The notes below the pieces were generated by a model. That model searched no databases. It saw nothing but the letters and a program-made list of their open reading frames with translations, and was not told the DNA's origin. From the NCBI GenBank assembly GCA_028693775.1, contig JAQUUS010000050.1:1-8701 (forward strand): DNA of 8,701 nucleotides, written 5' to 3'. This document shows positions 1 through 6,785 of this stretch, piece by piece (positions within the stretch are counted from its first letter, which is position 1; every line of letters starts with the position of its first letter). Source of the stretch: Alphaproteobacteria bacterium. GTDB taxonomy: Bacteria > Pseudomonadota > Alphaproteobacteria > UBA9219. The position numbers were made by a program, and so were the translations under genes.

Positions 1-56
1 GGGATTTGCGATCATAATCTGCATAGGAAACAGTAAGGCTCTTCCGAAAGGGAAAA

Positions 57-1124
57 ATGGGTATCGGCAACTACATCAAAGAAGCAGGCAAGGCGTTTAA
101 AGAGCTTAAAACGGCGACTCAGGAAAAAGTTCTGGGGCTGGAGCAGAAGGTTGCGCTTTCCGAATCGTCGACGTCGCTTCTGCAGTCGTTGATGGGGAAC
201 GTTGGCGATATCGGCGATTTCTATTTTCCTCCGGACATTATCGGCGGCGTTTGTCCGCGTATTCCCGGCGAGGAGGAATCGATCGTATGGAATGCGGCTG
301 TGGAGGCTTGCGATACCGAGCGCGTCAAGATCGTTTGGCAGTCGGCCGGAAGCATGGTTTGGTACCTTGCCGTCAAGACGTCGGATCTTGCTTCCAATCC
401 AAATTCCTGGTGTCCGTTTGCCGCTCTCTTGCCAAGGGACGCAAAGGATGTGGCGAACCTTCCTGCCTGTTATACTTACTATGGGGATGAACTTGCCATT
501 CTTATGGTCGTTGCAATAGACGGTCTTCAGGTGTTCCGCGGAACGGCGGCTGTTATTCGCGCCAAGGCCGAACGCATGTCGCGTGAATACGGCGGGAAGC
601 AAAAACCGGTCGAGATTATCAATATTGATCTTTTCCAGATTGGAAAAATGACTCCTGTGCCATGGTATTCCGCTTCTCTTTTCGAAGATCGGGCTCGGCG
701 CATCCTTGCAACGTCATCGGTTCTTGTGTCTCTGGCAATCGTGGTTTTTTCCTTCGTCGTCTGGTTGTTGGCCAGTATGACCATGGTTGCCGCGCGTCAT
801 GAACTGGCCGATACGAAAGAGCAGACGCATATGAAAACAATGAAGCTTTTGTCGGAAGCGCAGGATATGCGCTCGAGCCAGCTTCGCGATCAGATTGAAA
901 AATTTTTGAACGTCAATGAAGGTTTGCTGAATCTGAACGGATTTCTGACCGTCTACGAGATCAAGGACAAATATACGAGATGGAAAGCCACCGTTCCGGT
1001 GAGCACCACCGCTGATCGCATATCTGCCATTGGGGGGAAGAGTATCGAAACGACAGATCGGGGTATGACCATCGGTAACGATGCCGAAATTGCCTTCGAA
1101 TCAAACCTTAAAGGGAAGAGATAA
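57..1124 (+). CDS. Bitopic inner-membrane protein, probable type IVb pilus assembly accessory protein (PilO/BfpC-like topology)
   Basis: This 355-residue protein has a long soluble N-terminal part (residues 1-217), one strong membrane helix (about 218-244, rich in Val/Leu/Ile) and a C-terminal part that begins with a charged, helical, coiled-coil-like stretch (about 247-295). A basic DRARR just before the helix puts the N-terminal part in the cytoplasm by the positive-inside rule, and the C-terminus in the periplasm. This topology is known for inner-membrane accessory proteins of type IVb pilus systems (R64 PilO, BfpC), which link the cytoplasmic assembly ATPase to the periplasmic machinery. 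I recognise no sequence motif that proves this; the call rests on topology and on the pilin-like gene downstream. The start is supported by AAAGGG at 47-52, 4 bases before the ATG. The stop overlaps the next start by one base (TAATG), so the two genes are translationally coupled. The five Cys are in the predicted cytoplasmic part. Confidence 0.6.
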   Translation: MGIGNYIKEAGKAFKELKTATQEKVLGLEQKVALSESSTSLLQSLMGNVGDIGDFYFPPDIIGGVCPRIPGEEESIVWNAAVEACDTERVKIVWQSAGSMVWYLAVKTSDLASNPNSWCPFAALLPRDAKDVANLPACYTYYGDELAILMVVAIDGLQVFRGTAAVIRAKAERMSREYGGKQKPVEIINIDLFQIGKMTPVPWYSASLFEDRARRILATSSVLVSLAIVVFSFVVWLLASMTMVAARHELADTKEQTHMKTMKLLSEAQDMRSSQLRDQIEKFLNVNEGLLNLNGFLTVYEIKDKYTRWKATVPVSTTADRISAIGGKSIETTDRGMTIGNDAEIAFESNLKGKR

Positions 1125-1645
1125 TGCACTTCGACGCCAAGATACCCTTTCGCGTCTTTTCTCCGTCGCGCATTGCGCGTGCCGTTAGCGCCTTCGATAA
1201 ATCGACAACCATGATTGTCGGGACGTGTTGGCTTGCTGCGCTGGTTATGATGATTTTGGCTATTGTTTCGGTTCATGCCGCCGTGGACTATAAAAAGGAG
1301 GCGGCGACCGCGTCATCCGTCAATCCTGTGCTGCCGACAATTAAAAAAGTATCTATTCCCCCGCATGAGCTTCAAAAAGTTGTCGAGCGTTTGCAGAAGC
1401 AGTTTCCGGATATTAAAATCGATCTTAGAGCTCCGAGCGGGATTAATGTTCGTACGAACGATGGCAATCAATTCCATCAGTGGATTACTGCCTTGAATTA
1501 TGTTGATACAATGGCTCCCGAGTATAGGTGGACTTTGAAGGATTTTTGTACGGGAAGTTGTTCCAATGGTTTTTTGATGTCTGCGGGGGTCTATGGCCAG
1601 AAGACGATTATTGCGATGCCGAACCGATCATCCAGAAGAAAATAG
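1124..1645 (+). CDS. Small bitopic membrane protein, probable pilus assembly accessory protein (PilP- or PilO-like)
   Basis: A 173-residue protein with a basic N-terminus (residues 1-28), one membrane helix at about 29-52 and a periplasmic C-terminal region. A Pro/Ser/Ala-rich linker (about 55-80) leads to a compact alpha/beta segment (about 82-166). That segment contains a CxxxC pair (Cys142, Cys146), which could form a disulfide in the periplasm. The shape resembles small bitopic proteins of type IV pilus and type II secretion platforms, but I cannot assign a family from sequence alone. The start is the ATG in the TAATG overlap with the preceding gene, with AAGGGAAGAG at 1111-1120 as ribosome binding site. 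The protein ends in a basic RSSRRK tail. Its one-base overlap with the upstream gene makes it very likely that the two products act together. The coding call is firm; the function is an inference from context. Confidence 0.6.
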   Translation: MHFDAKIPFRVFSPSRIARAVSAFDKSTTMIVGTCWLAALVMMILAIVSVHAAVDYKKEAATASSVNPVLPTIKKVSIPPHELQKVVERLQKQFPDIKIDLRAPSGINVRTNDGNQFHQWITALNYVDTMAPEYRWTLKDFCTGSCSNGFLMSAGVYGQKTIIAMPNRSSRRK

Positions 1646-1656
1646 AGTGGCTCTTC

Positions 1657-1685
1657 TTGACTTTATCAGACTATCATGATGTAAA
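1657..1685 (+). promoter_or_regulatory. Putative sigma-70-type promoter for the pilin-like gene
   Basis: TTGACT at 1657-1662 and TGTAAA at 1680-1685 are separated by 17 bases. The -35 box matches 5 of 6 consensus bases and the -10 box 4 of 6. The predicted start near 1692 would leave a leader of about 110 bases before the ATG at 1802. A separate promoter fits a major structural pilin, which usually needs more transcript than its assembly genes. The assignment is by eye only. Confidence 0.35.
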
Positions 1686-1790
1686 CTTCTTATGTGCGCG
1701 TGTTAGTTCTATGCGATTCTTGCTTGTCATCTCTGGTTGCAACGCGAAATCATTTGCGTTCAGGTCTTGGGGGTGGCGTAACGAAATTTC

Positions 1791-1797
1791 GGAGGAG
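1791..1797 (+). promoter_or_regulatory. Strong ribosome binding site that sets the pilin start
   Basis: GGAGGAG lies 4 bases before the ATG at 1802. It also sits next to an out-of-frame ATG at 1798 that would give only a six-residue peptide ending at 1818. The strong site favours 1802 over the in-frame ATG further upstream at 1694, which lacks such a site and would add 36 residues without pilin character. Because the two ATGs are only 4 bases apart, some initiation at 1798 is conceivable. Confidence 0.7.
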
Positions 1798-1801
1798 ATG
1801 T

Positions 1802-2509
1802 ATGGCATCGTCTGTTGAAAAAAGAGTAGGACCCGAAGCCGGTATTGCTATCGGACCTATACTTTTCATTATTGCGATTTTAGGTATTCTGGCTGCAGCC
1901 ATAGCTGCCGGCAGCGGAACATTTATGGGCAGCAAAACGGCCGAAAGCAACAAAACGAAATCGTCTGCACTTATTCAGATCGGCGAGAATCTGAAACTCG
2001 GTATGGATCAGATTACGATGGAAGTCGGAATTCCACCGAACAATGTCAACATGGATTACGCCGCAACGGGAACCAACACCGGTTTGTTCTCGCCCACAGG
2101 CGGCGGCATCGCTCGCCCATCTCCCGGTATGGCAAACGATCCCTCGCATGACGAATGGTTTTACCTGCGCGGCGATGTGACCGGGTTCGGGACAGGGCAC
2201 AACGTTGTGATGGCACTTCTTCCAGTGGCGCAGGGCGTTTGCTCCGAGGTCAACAACAGGGTTATGGGCACGGCCGGCTTCCCTACTTTCAATACTATCG
2301 GAAACTTTGCCGACGGCACGGGGACGAACCTCAGTGGAACGTGGCCTGAAGAAGGAAACTGGACCGATGCGGCAGGAAACACCGTAGATGGGCCTTCGCT
2401 ACAGGGCATTGCAACTGGATGCGTGCAGAACGAAGATGTTACGGCCAATACGACGGACGGCCCGGCGACGACCAATTACTTTTTCTATCAGGTCCTGGCT
2501 ATTCAATAG
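1802..2509 (+). CDS. Type IV pilin-like protein with Pro at the usual Glu5 position
   Basis: The 235-residue product has a short charged leader (residues 1-14, ending Pro-Glu-Ala-Gly) followed by a hydrophobic helix (15-37). If prepilin peptidase cut after Gly14, the helix would align without gaps to the standard pilin N-terminus: Ala at +11, Ile at +12 and Gly-Ile-Leu-Ala-Ala at +14 to +18. Position +5, nearly always Glu, is Pro19 here. The remainder is a soluble domain rich in Gly, Asn, Thr and Asp, with two Cys (147 and 207) that could form the C-terminal disulfide loop typical of type IV pilins. It ends in an aromatic strand-like segment (Tyr226 to Tyr229). The likely role is a pilus subunit, exported and assembled at the inner membrane. 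It follows two membrane genes of the same probable system, has its own putative promoter and ends at a strong terminator. An unrelated secreted or membrane-anchored protein remains possible. Confidence 0.7.
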   Translation: MASSVEKRVGPEAGIAIGPILFIIAILGILAAAIAAGSGTFMGSKTAESNKTKSSALIQIGENLKLGMDQITMEVGIPPNNVNMDYAATGTNTGLFSPTGGGIARPSPGMANDPSHDEWFYLRGDVTGFGTGHNVVMALLPVAQGVCSEVNNRVMGTAGFPTFNTIGNFADGTGTNLSGTWPEEGNWTDAAGNTVDGPSLQGIATGCVQNEDVTANTTDGPATTNYFFYQVLAIQ

Positions 2510-2529
2510 AGAAGAAGATTTTGGAAAAC

Positions 2530-2563
2530 AAAAAGGCTGGCCGCTTGGAGGTCAGCCTTTTTT
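2530..2563. terminator. Bidirectional intrinsic terminator between convergent genes
   Basis: The arms AAAGGCTGGCC (2532-2542) and GGTCAGCCTTT (2550-2560) pair over 11 positions with one G-U wobble and a 7-base loop. The pairing extends outward through A/T bases to 2530 and 2562. A run of six T (2558-2563) follows on the + strand. On the - strand the stem is followed by a T-rich stretch complementary to 2521-2534. The structure ends the pilin transcript 20 bases after its stop and also serves the convergent response regulator, whose stop codon (2552-2554) lies inside the stem. Confidence 0.85.
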
Positions 2564-3700
2564 GTTGCGCCAGGCGTCCATCCATGTCGCGAGTTCCTGT
2601 GCGGGCATTGGATGACCGACAAAATATCCTTGAGCCAAGTCGCAGCCTTTTTCCCGCATGAGATCCCATGCGCGTTCATCTTCGATACCTTCGGCGATGA
2701 CTCTCAGGCCGATGTTGTGACCCAAGTCGATAATCGATTTTGCGATCACGGCCTGATCGTTGTTTGTGGGCGCCGTTGTGACAAAGCTTTTGTCTATTTT
2801 CAGTTCGCTGAACGGCATGCGTTGAAGTTCGCTCAGCGAGGCATGGCCGGTGCCAAAGTCGTCGATGGAGACGCCAATGTTGCGAAGGCGAAGGCGCAGA
2901 AGAACGTCCATCGTGCGTGTGACGTCGCGCATGGCTTCGGATTCCGTCACTTCCAGGATCAGCATTTCAGGAGGAAGGTTGTATTGTGCGCAGATGTCGG
3001 AAATTTGATCCGGAAGGGAGAGGTCCAGAAGCGTCGAGGCTGTTACGTTCATGGACATTGTCAGGTGTTCGCCTGCGGCGTAGAGAGTGGCTGCTTGCCT
3101 GATGGAGGCTTTGATGACGAATTCCGTGAGGCTGTGCATCAGCCCGTCGTTGGCCATTTGCCTGATAAAGGCGTCGGGCATTAAAATGCCTTTGTCCGGA
3201 TGATTCCAGCGGACCAAGGCCTCAACGCCTTTCATTTCACGCGAAGAAAGGCCTACAACGGGCTGATAATAAAGAGAAAACTCTCCGTTTGAGATCGCTA
3301 ATCCCCGGTCTTCTCCATCATTTTTTTTTACGTTGGCAGCTGCAGTTTTGAAAAAAGCGTCGAGGTTTGCGATGCTTAGCGGTTTTTCCATGGCCGCCAC
3401 GACATTCAGGCCGTGTGCGCTGCCAAGGCGCCGGGCGCCGTTAAGGACGCGGGAATCGCTTCCGCTTACAAGGCATAGCTGGGCAGCCTTGGCTTTTTCG
3501 GCAAGTGTGCGCAAAAGCTCGACACCGTCCATGCCCGGCATCATCAGATCCATCATGATGACATCGGGCGGAAAGTCGCCAAGCGCGTTCTGGACGTTTT
3601 CCGCATTGCTTACGGTTCGCGTCTCGAAGCCATTTCTCTGGCCTATTTCGGCGATCAGATCGCAAATGTCTTCTTCGTCGTCGATAATCAACAAGCGCAT
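2552..3700 (-). CDS. Response regulator with EAL domain: predicted c-di-GMP phosphodiesterase (RocR-like architecture)
   Basis: This cytoplasmic protein of 382 residues joins an N-terminal receiver domain (about 1-120) to an EAL domain (about 133-380). The receiver has the acidic pocket Asp7/Asp8, phosphoacceptor Asp51 (MMDLMMPGMDG), Ser79 and Lys106. The EAL domain keeps the catalytic set: Glu160-Ala-Leu, Asn218, Glu250 with Glu253 (EVTE), Asp280-Asp281 (DDFGTG), Lys301, Glu337 (AEGIE) and Gln357 (QGYF). It should therefore cleave c-di-GMP to pGpG, gated by phosphorylation. No GGDEF domain is present. This is the domain order of Pseudomonas RocR. The ATG at 3700 was chosen because the receiver begins directly at it (MRLLIIDDEED) and GGGGTG lies upstream; a GTG at 3718 would add six residues and overlap the kinase gene. 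The 4-base gap after the kinase stop indicates an operon, and the kinase is the obvious phosphodonor. Confidence 0.93.
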   Translation of the reverse strand: MRLLIIDDEEDICDLIAEIGQRNGFETRTVSNAENVQNALGDFPPDVIMMDLMMPGMDGVELLRTLAEKAKAAQLCLVSGSDSRVLNGARRLGSAHGLNVVAAMEKPLSIANLDAFFKTAAANVKKNDGEDRGLAISNGEFSLYYQPVVGLSSREMKGVEALVRWNHPDKGILMPDAFIRQMANDGLMHSLTEFVIKASIRQAATLYAAGEHLTMSMNVTASTLLDLSLPDQISDICAQYNLPPEMLILEVTESEAMRDVTRTMDVLLRLRLRNIGVSIDDFGTGHASLSELQRMPFSELKIDKSFVTTAPTNNDQAVIAKSIIDLGHNIGLRVIAEGIEDERAWDLMREKGCDLAQGYFVGHPMPAQELATWMDAWRNKKG

Positions 3701-3704
3701 GGCA

Positions 3705-6386
3705 TCACCCCGTCGCACCTTGTTTCAAAATTTCCTTCATTAGATCGCCAATGCTGCGACGAATGTCCTTGAGACGATAGGGTTTCTCGACAACGTGAAA
3801 ATCATGTTTGCCGAGAAAGTCCTGAACGTGCGTAGAAAGCGTATCGCCAGTGACATAAATAATCCTGTTCTTGTATGAAGGCAACTCATGTTCGATAGAT
3901 TCATAGAGGGCAGGTCCGTCCATGACGGGCATGCGAAGATCGCTGATAATGAGATCGAACTTGTTCTTGCGCAGTTTCTCCATGGCGACTTCGCCGTTGG
4001 CGGCAATATCGACGGTATGGCCCAAGGGTTCCAGAAGATCGGCAAGCGTTTGTGCGAGTTCGACTTCGTCATCGACAAGCAGGAGGCGCAGCGCCATGGA
4101 CTCGGACGCTGTGTCGCCTGCGGCGGCATCCTTGTTTTCGTCATCTTTGTTCGAAATGGGGAGCTTGATAGTGAAGGTTGCGCCGCCGCCTGACGTATCG
4201 CTCAGGAGAAGCTCGCCGCCGTGAGCGGATATGATATTGAGGCACAGCGAAAGCCCCACGCCTGTGCCGCCTTTGCCGCTTTTGGTTGTGAAAAACGGTT
4301 CGAATACACGCGTGCGGATGTCGTGCGGAATGCCCGGTCCTGTGTCGGCGACGACAAGAAAGAGGCATTTGGGGCCCGGCGCTGTCGTTACCGTTATGTT
4401 GCGGGGGCCTTTCCAGCCGTCCATGGCCTGCGCTGCGTTGAGGACAAGGTTCGTTACGACCTGCGTCATTTGATCGCTGTCCCCGATGGCGTCTCCGACG
4501 TTGGGATCGAGATAGGACTGAATGTTGATTTCGCCGGTTTTGAATTGATATCCCAGAAGTTCCAGAGACCCACGGACAATCTGGTTGATATTGATGATTT
4601 TGTGTTCAGGGGGCTTGCGGCGCGCCAGTGCGAGGAAGCTTTTGACGATACGGGAGCATCTGTCGGCGGCTTTGAAAATCTTTTCGGCGCGCGAGGCGAC
4701 CTTGGCTTCCGGTGCGCCTTCCATCAAAAGCGTCGATTGGCCCACGACGACCGAGAGCGGGTTGTTTAATTCGTGGGCGACGCCTGCCAGAAGGCCGCCC
4801 AAGGCGGCCATTTTTTCGCTTTGCTGCAAGGCTTCCTGCTGCTGTGCGATCTGGGCTTCGGCTTTCTTGCGCTCAGTCAGGTCGTAGATTCCCATGACCA
4901 TTGCGCTCTCTTGTTGATAGGTGATGGGGCGTGCCGAAATGGCGACAGGCATGCTTGCATCGTCGCCACGGACGATAGTTGCTTCGTAGGAGTCGACTGA
5001 TTTTCCGGCTGAGATAACCGAAGTGATATTTTTGAGCGGTTCCGGGTCTTGCAAAAAGCGGTCGACAGAATTCGCTTCGATGACTTCCTTGCGCATCTTC
5101 AGAAACTGCTCTGCGCCCGGAGCGGCAAACAAGATGCGGCCGGTTTGCAGCGAGGAAATTACGACCGGGACCGGGTGGGCTTCGATGATGTTGCGCAGAC
5201 GCGCTTCGCTCGCCAAAACAGCCACTTCGCTTTTTTTGCGTTCGGTGATGTCGCTGGTCGATCCGACAAGCCGAAGGATCTTGTGCGAATGCCGGTCGCG
5301 CACGGCAACGGCCTTGGAATGGAACCATCTGCGATCGCCGTTGGGTTTGTCGACAGTGTATTCGGCTGTCAGGATGGTTGCCGCAGGGTTGCGGCGAAAT
5401 CTTCTGAAGGCGTCGATGACGGAGAGGCGATAGGCCCGTTGAATCATCCGGATCCATTTTTTCATGCCTTCGGGGCCGTTGACGAGCCGATAGCCGACGA
5501 TTTTTCTAAACTGGTCCGAGAAGAATATTTCGCCTGTCATGAGGTTCCAGTCGAAAAGGCCTTCGTTGGCACCTCGCGTTGCAAGGGCAAAGCGTTCGTT
5601 ACTGACGGCCAGTTCCTTTTCTTTTTCGTCCTGCCTTGCAGCGAACTGGTTGGCAATCACAATGGCGAAGATCATTGACGACAAGGCGAAAGATAGCGAC
5701 GTTACCGAGGTTACGTCTTCCGGCGTTTCCAGATAGCCCAGAACGTAGGCGGGCTTGGCAAGGACGCCCATAAGGAAACAGCCGAAGGCGACGGTATGGA
5801 CTTCGCTGCCGCTGGTCCCGTTTTGAATCGCCGAGAGCCCGGCAATCAGGATCGACGCAATCACGATCGTTCCGATCATGGATAGCAGGTAGTCGATCAA
5901 GGCGTGGTCAATCAGGGAATAGAAGAGAACGAACAGCAGCGCAATGCCTATCGCTATGAAAGGGATTTTGAATCCCGGAGCGTTGATGTCGAGCTCGAGA
6001 AAATAAAAGGAAAAATAAAGCGCGGAGATCCATGAGGAAATCAAGCTGAGGTTTGAGAGAAATGTTTTGCTGTTTAAATCCGTGATGCCGATCCGGTACA
6101 TCAGGAGATTGTTGGCGCTGAAGATGTTCAGGCTCAGGCAAAGCAGGAAAATAATCAGGAACACCTGACCTCTGTCGTGCATCACCATCCAGATGAAGAA
6201 CAGGTAGGTTGCGGCGGTCAGAACGGCGCCGATCAGGAGGCCGTAAAAGAGCGCCGACATCGGATCGGTTTCGTAGGCGGCGGGTTTGAAGTCGTTGGCG
6301 AACGCAAGGCATGGGAGCAGGGCAAGCCAAATGGTCGCGCCCATGCCGCAAAATCGGTTTGAAAGAAGGGACAGGAATTTCGCCAC
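3705..6386 (-). CDS. Seven-TM hybrid sensor histidine kinase (7TM-PAS-PAS-HisKA-HATPase-REC)
   Basis: With the chosen start the protein has 893 residues. Domains in order: a probable signal peptide (1-30, cleavage after AFA); seven hydrophobic helices (about 42-248) resembling the 7TMR-DISM membrane domain; two PAS domains (about 262-382 and 392-506), each ending in a DIT/DLTERKK-type PAC motif; a short Gln-rich coiled coil (507-531); HisKA with His538 (AHELNNP); HATPase with N-box Asn650, DTGPG from Asp681 and a GTGVGL G2 box near 707-712; and a C-terminal receiver (765-886) with Asp816, Thr846 and Lys868. It should sense a membrane or intracellular cue, autophosphorylate and pass phosphate to its own receiver and probably to the REC-EAL protein encoded 4 bases downstream. 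The frame is open to a GTG at 6413. The GTG at 6386 was preferred because it gives a better signal peptide (Lys3, Arg11) and has a weak GGA upstream; an ATG at 6344 is a third option. All exact starts are uncertain. Confidence 0.92.
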   Translation of the reverse strand: MAKFLSLLSNRFCGMGATIWLALLPCLAFANDFKPAAYETDPMSALFYGLLIGAVLTAATYLFFIWMVMHDRGQVFLIIFLLCLSLNIFSANNLLMYRIGITDLNSKTFLSNLSLISSWISALYFSFYFLELDINAPGFKIPFIAIGIALLFVLFYSLIDHALIDYLLSMIGTIVIASILIAGLSAIQNGTSGSEVHTVAFGCFLMGVLAKPAYVLGYLETPEDVTSVTSLSFALSSMIFAIVIANQFAARQDEKEKELAVSNERFALATRGANEGLFDWNLMTGEIFFSDQFRKIVGYRLVNGPEGMKKWIRMIQRAYRLSVIDAFRRFRRNPAATILTAEYTVDKPNGDRRWFHSKAVAVRDRHSHKILRLVGSTSDITERKKSEVAVLASEARLRNIIEAHPVPVVISSLQTGRILFAAPGAEQFLKMRKEVIEANSVDRFLQDPEPLKNITSVISAGKSVDSYEATIVRGDDASMPVAISARPITYQQESAMVMGIYDLTERKKAEAQIAQQQEALQQSEKMAALGGLLAGVAHELNNPLSVVVGQSTLLMEGAPEAKVASRAEKIFKAADRCSRIVKSFLALARRKPPEHKIININQIVRGSLELLGYQFKTGEINIQSYLDPNVGDAIGDSDQMTQVVTNLVLNAAQAMDGWKGPRNITVTTAPGPKCLFLVVADTGPGIPHDIRTRVFEPFFTTKSGKGGTGVGLSLCLNIISAHGGELLLSDTSGGGATFTIKLPISNKDDENKDAAAGDTASESMALRLLLVDDEVELAQTLADLLEPLGHTVDIAANGEVAMEKLRKNKFDLIISDLRMPVMDGPALYESIEHELPSYKNRIIYVTGDTLSTHVQDFLGKHDFHVVEKPYRLKDIRRSIGDLMKEILKQGATG

Positions 6387-6427
6387 TGAGAATCCGAAAA
6401 GAGAACACAACACCCAAGGCGCGATTA

Positions 6428-6440
6428 CGGCGAATCGCCG
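6428..6440. promoter_or_regulatory. Palindrome containing a GANTC site upstream of the kinase gene
   Basis: CGGCGA and TCGCCG are perfect inverted arms around a single A. The centre contains GAATC, a CcrM-type methylation sequence in alphaproteobacteria. It lies 42 bases upstream of the preferred kinase start. It could be an operator, or the base of a short RNA hairpin (though a one-base loop is sterically poor). No known repressor is assigned. Confidence 0.25.
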
Positions 6441-6666
6441 CCGAAACGCGTTCGAAGGACTTAAAGCGGCGAAAGTATGGGGTAAACTTTTTTAACTTTT
6501 CGTTGATTTTCGTTCCCGGCCAACAAAATACCGTCCATTGTCGCAAAATAATCTTCTGCATGCCGATGCACTGCATCAATCCCGGTCACGAAGCGGTTTT
6601 CGGTCATAAAAGCGGCCTTTGCTCAAATCCTTTCCGCAGTGCGGCAGGCGGAGGGGTTCAAAGCTC

Positions 6667-6695
6667 TTGGCACTTACCTCCGATGACATTATAGT
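6667..6695 (+). promoter_or_regulatory. Sigma-70-type promoter for the fabG-like gene
   Basis: TTGGCA (6667-6672) and TATAGT (6690-6695) are separated by exactly 17 bases, and each box matches 5 of 6 consensus bases. Transcription would start near 6702, leaving a leader of about 90 bases before the ATG at 6792. It is the best-formed promoter in the window. A second TATAGT at 6717-6722 has no -35 partner at a suitable distance. Confidence 0.6.
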
Positions 6696-6702
6696 GGCCA
6701 CT
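6693..6702. promoter_or_regulatory. Perfect 10-base palindrome over the -10/start region (candidate operator)
   Basis: AGTGGCCACT is its own reverse complement. It overlaps the last three bases of the -10 box and reaches the expected transcription start. A repressor bound here would block the promoter. It matches no fatty-acid regulator site that I can name with confidence, and a 10-base palindrome can occur by chance. Confidence 0.3.
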
Positions 6703-6724
6703 TCTCGCGAGGATTTTATAGTAA

Positions 6725-6742
6725 GTCTTTGCAAACAAAGAC
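6725..6742 (+). repeat. Inverted repeat forming a small hairpin in the fabG-like leader
   Basis: GTCTTTG and CAAAGAC pair perfectly over 7 bases around a CAAA loop, in the transcribed leader about 50 bases before the start codon. There is no T run after it, so it is not a terminator. It may stabilise the message or bind a protein. Confidence 0.45.
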
Positions 6743-6780
6743 AATCGCGGCAAAATTCCAGATCCAGTTCAAACGATTCA

Positions 6781-6785
6781 AGGAG
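6781..6785 (+). promoter_or_regulatory. Ribosome binding site that sets the fabG-like start
   Basis: AGGAG lies 6 bases before the ATG at 6792. This start gives the standard family N-terminus (FSLSGKNALVTG), while the upstream ATG at 6729 would add 21 residues that do not resemble the family. Confidence 0.75.

Noticed and set aside
1..36. Possible 3' end of an upstream gene
   Set aside because: Frames end at TAA 15-17 and TAA 34-36, but the visible part is only 4-11 codons, too short to choose a frame or recognise a protein.
1694..1801. N-terminal extension of the pilin-like gene from the ATG at 1694
   Set aside because: The extra 36 residues do not look like a prepilin leader, and a strong GGAGGAG sits just before the ATG at 1802.
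1528..1818. Open frame overlapping the end of the second gene and the pilin start
   Set aside because: It lies in another frame over real coding sequence, has no ribosome binding site and has an unnatural composition.
2612..3184. + strand open frame opposite the EAL domain
   Set aside because: It is the antisense shadow of a gene with intact catalytic motifs and has no upstream ribosome binding site.
6641..6660. CCGCA/TGCGG hairpin in the intergenic region
   Set aside because: The five-base arms around a single base give no useful loop, there is no T run, and nothing nearby gives it a role.
6560..6694. Short open frame in the divergent intergenic region
   Set aside because: It lacks a ribosome binding site, runs through the fabG-like promoter and resembles no protein.
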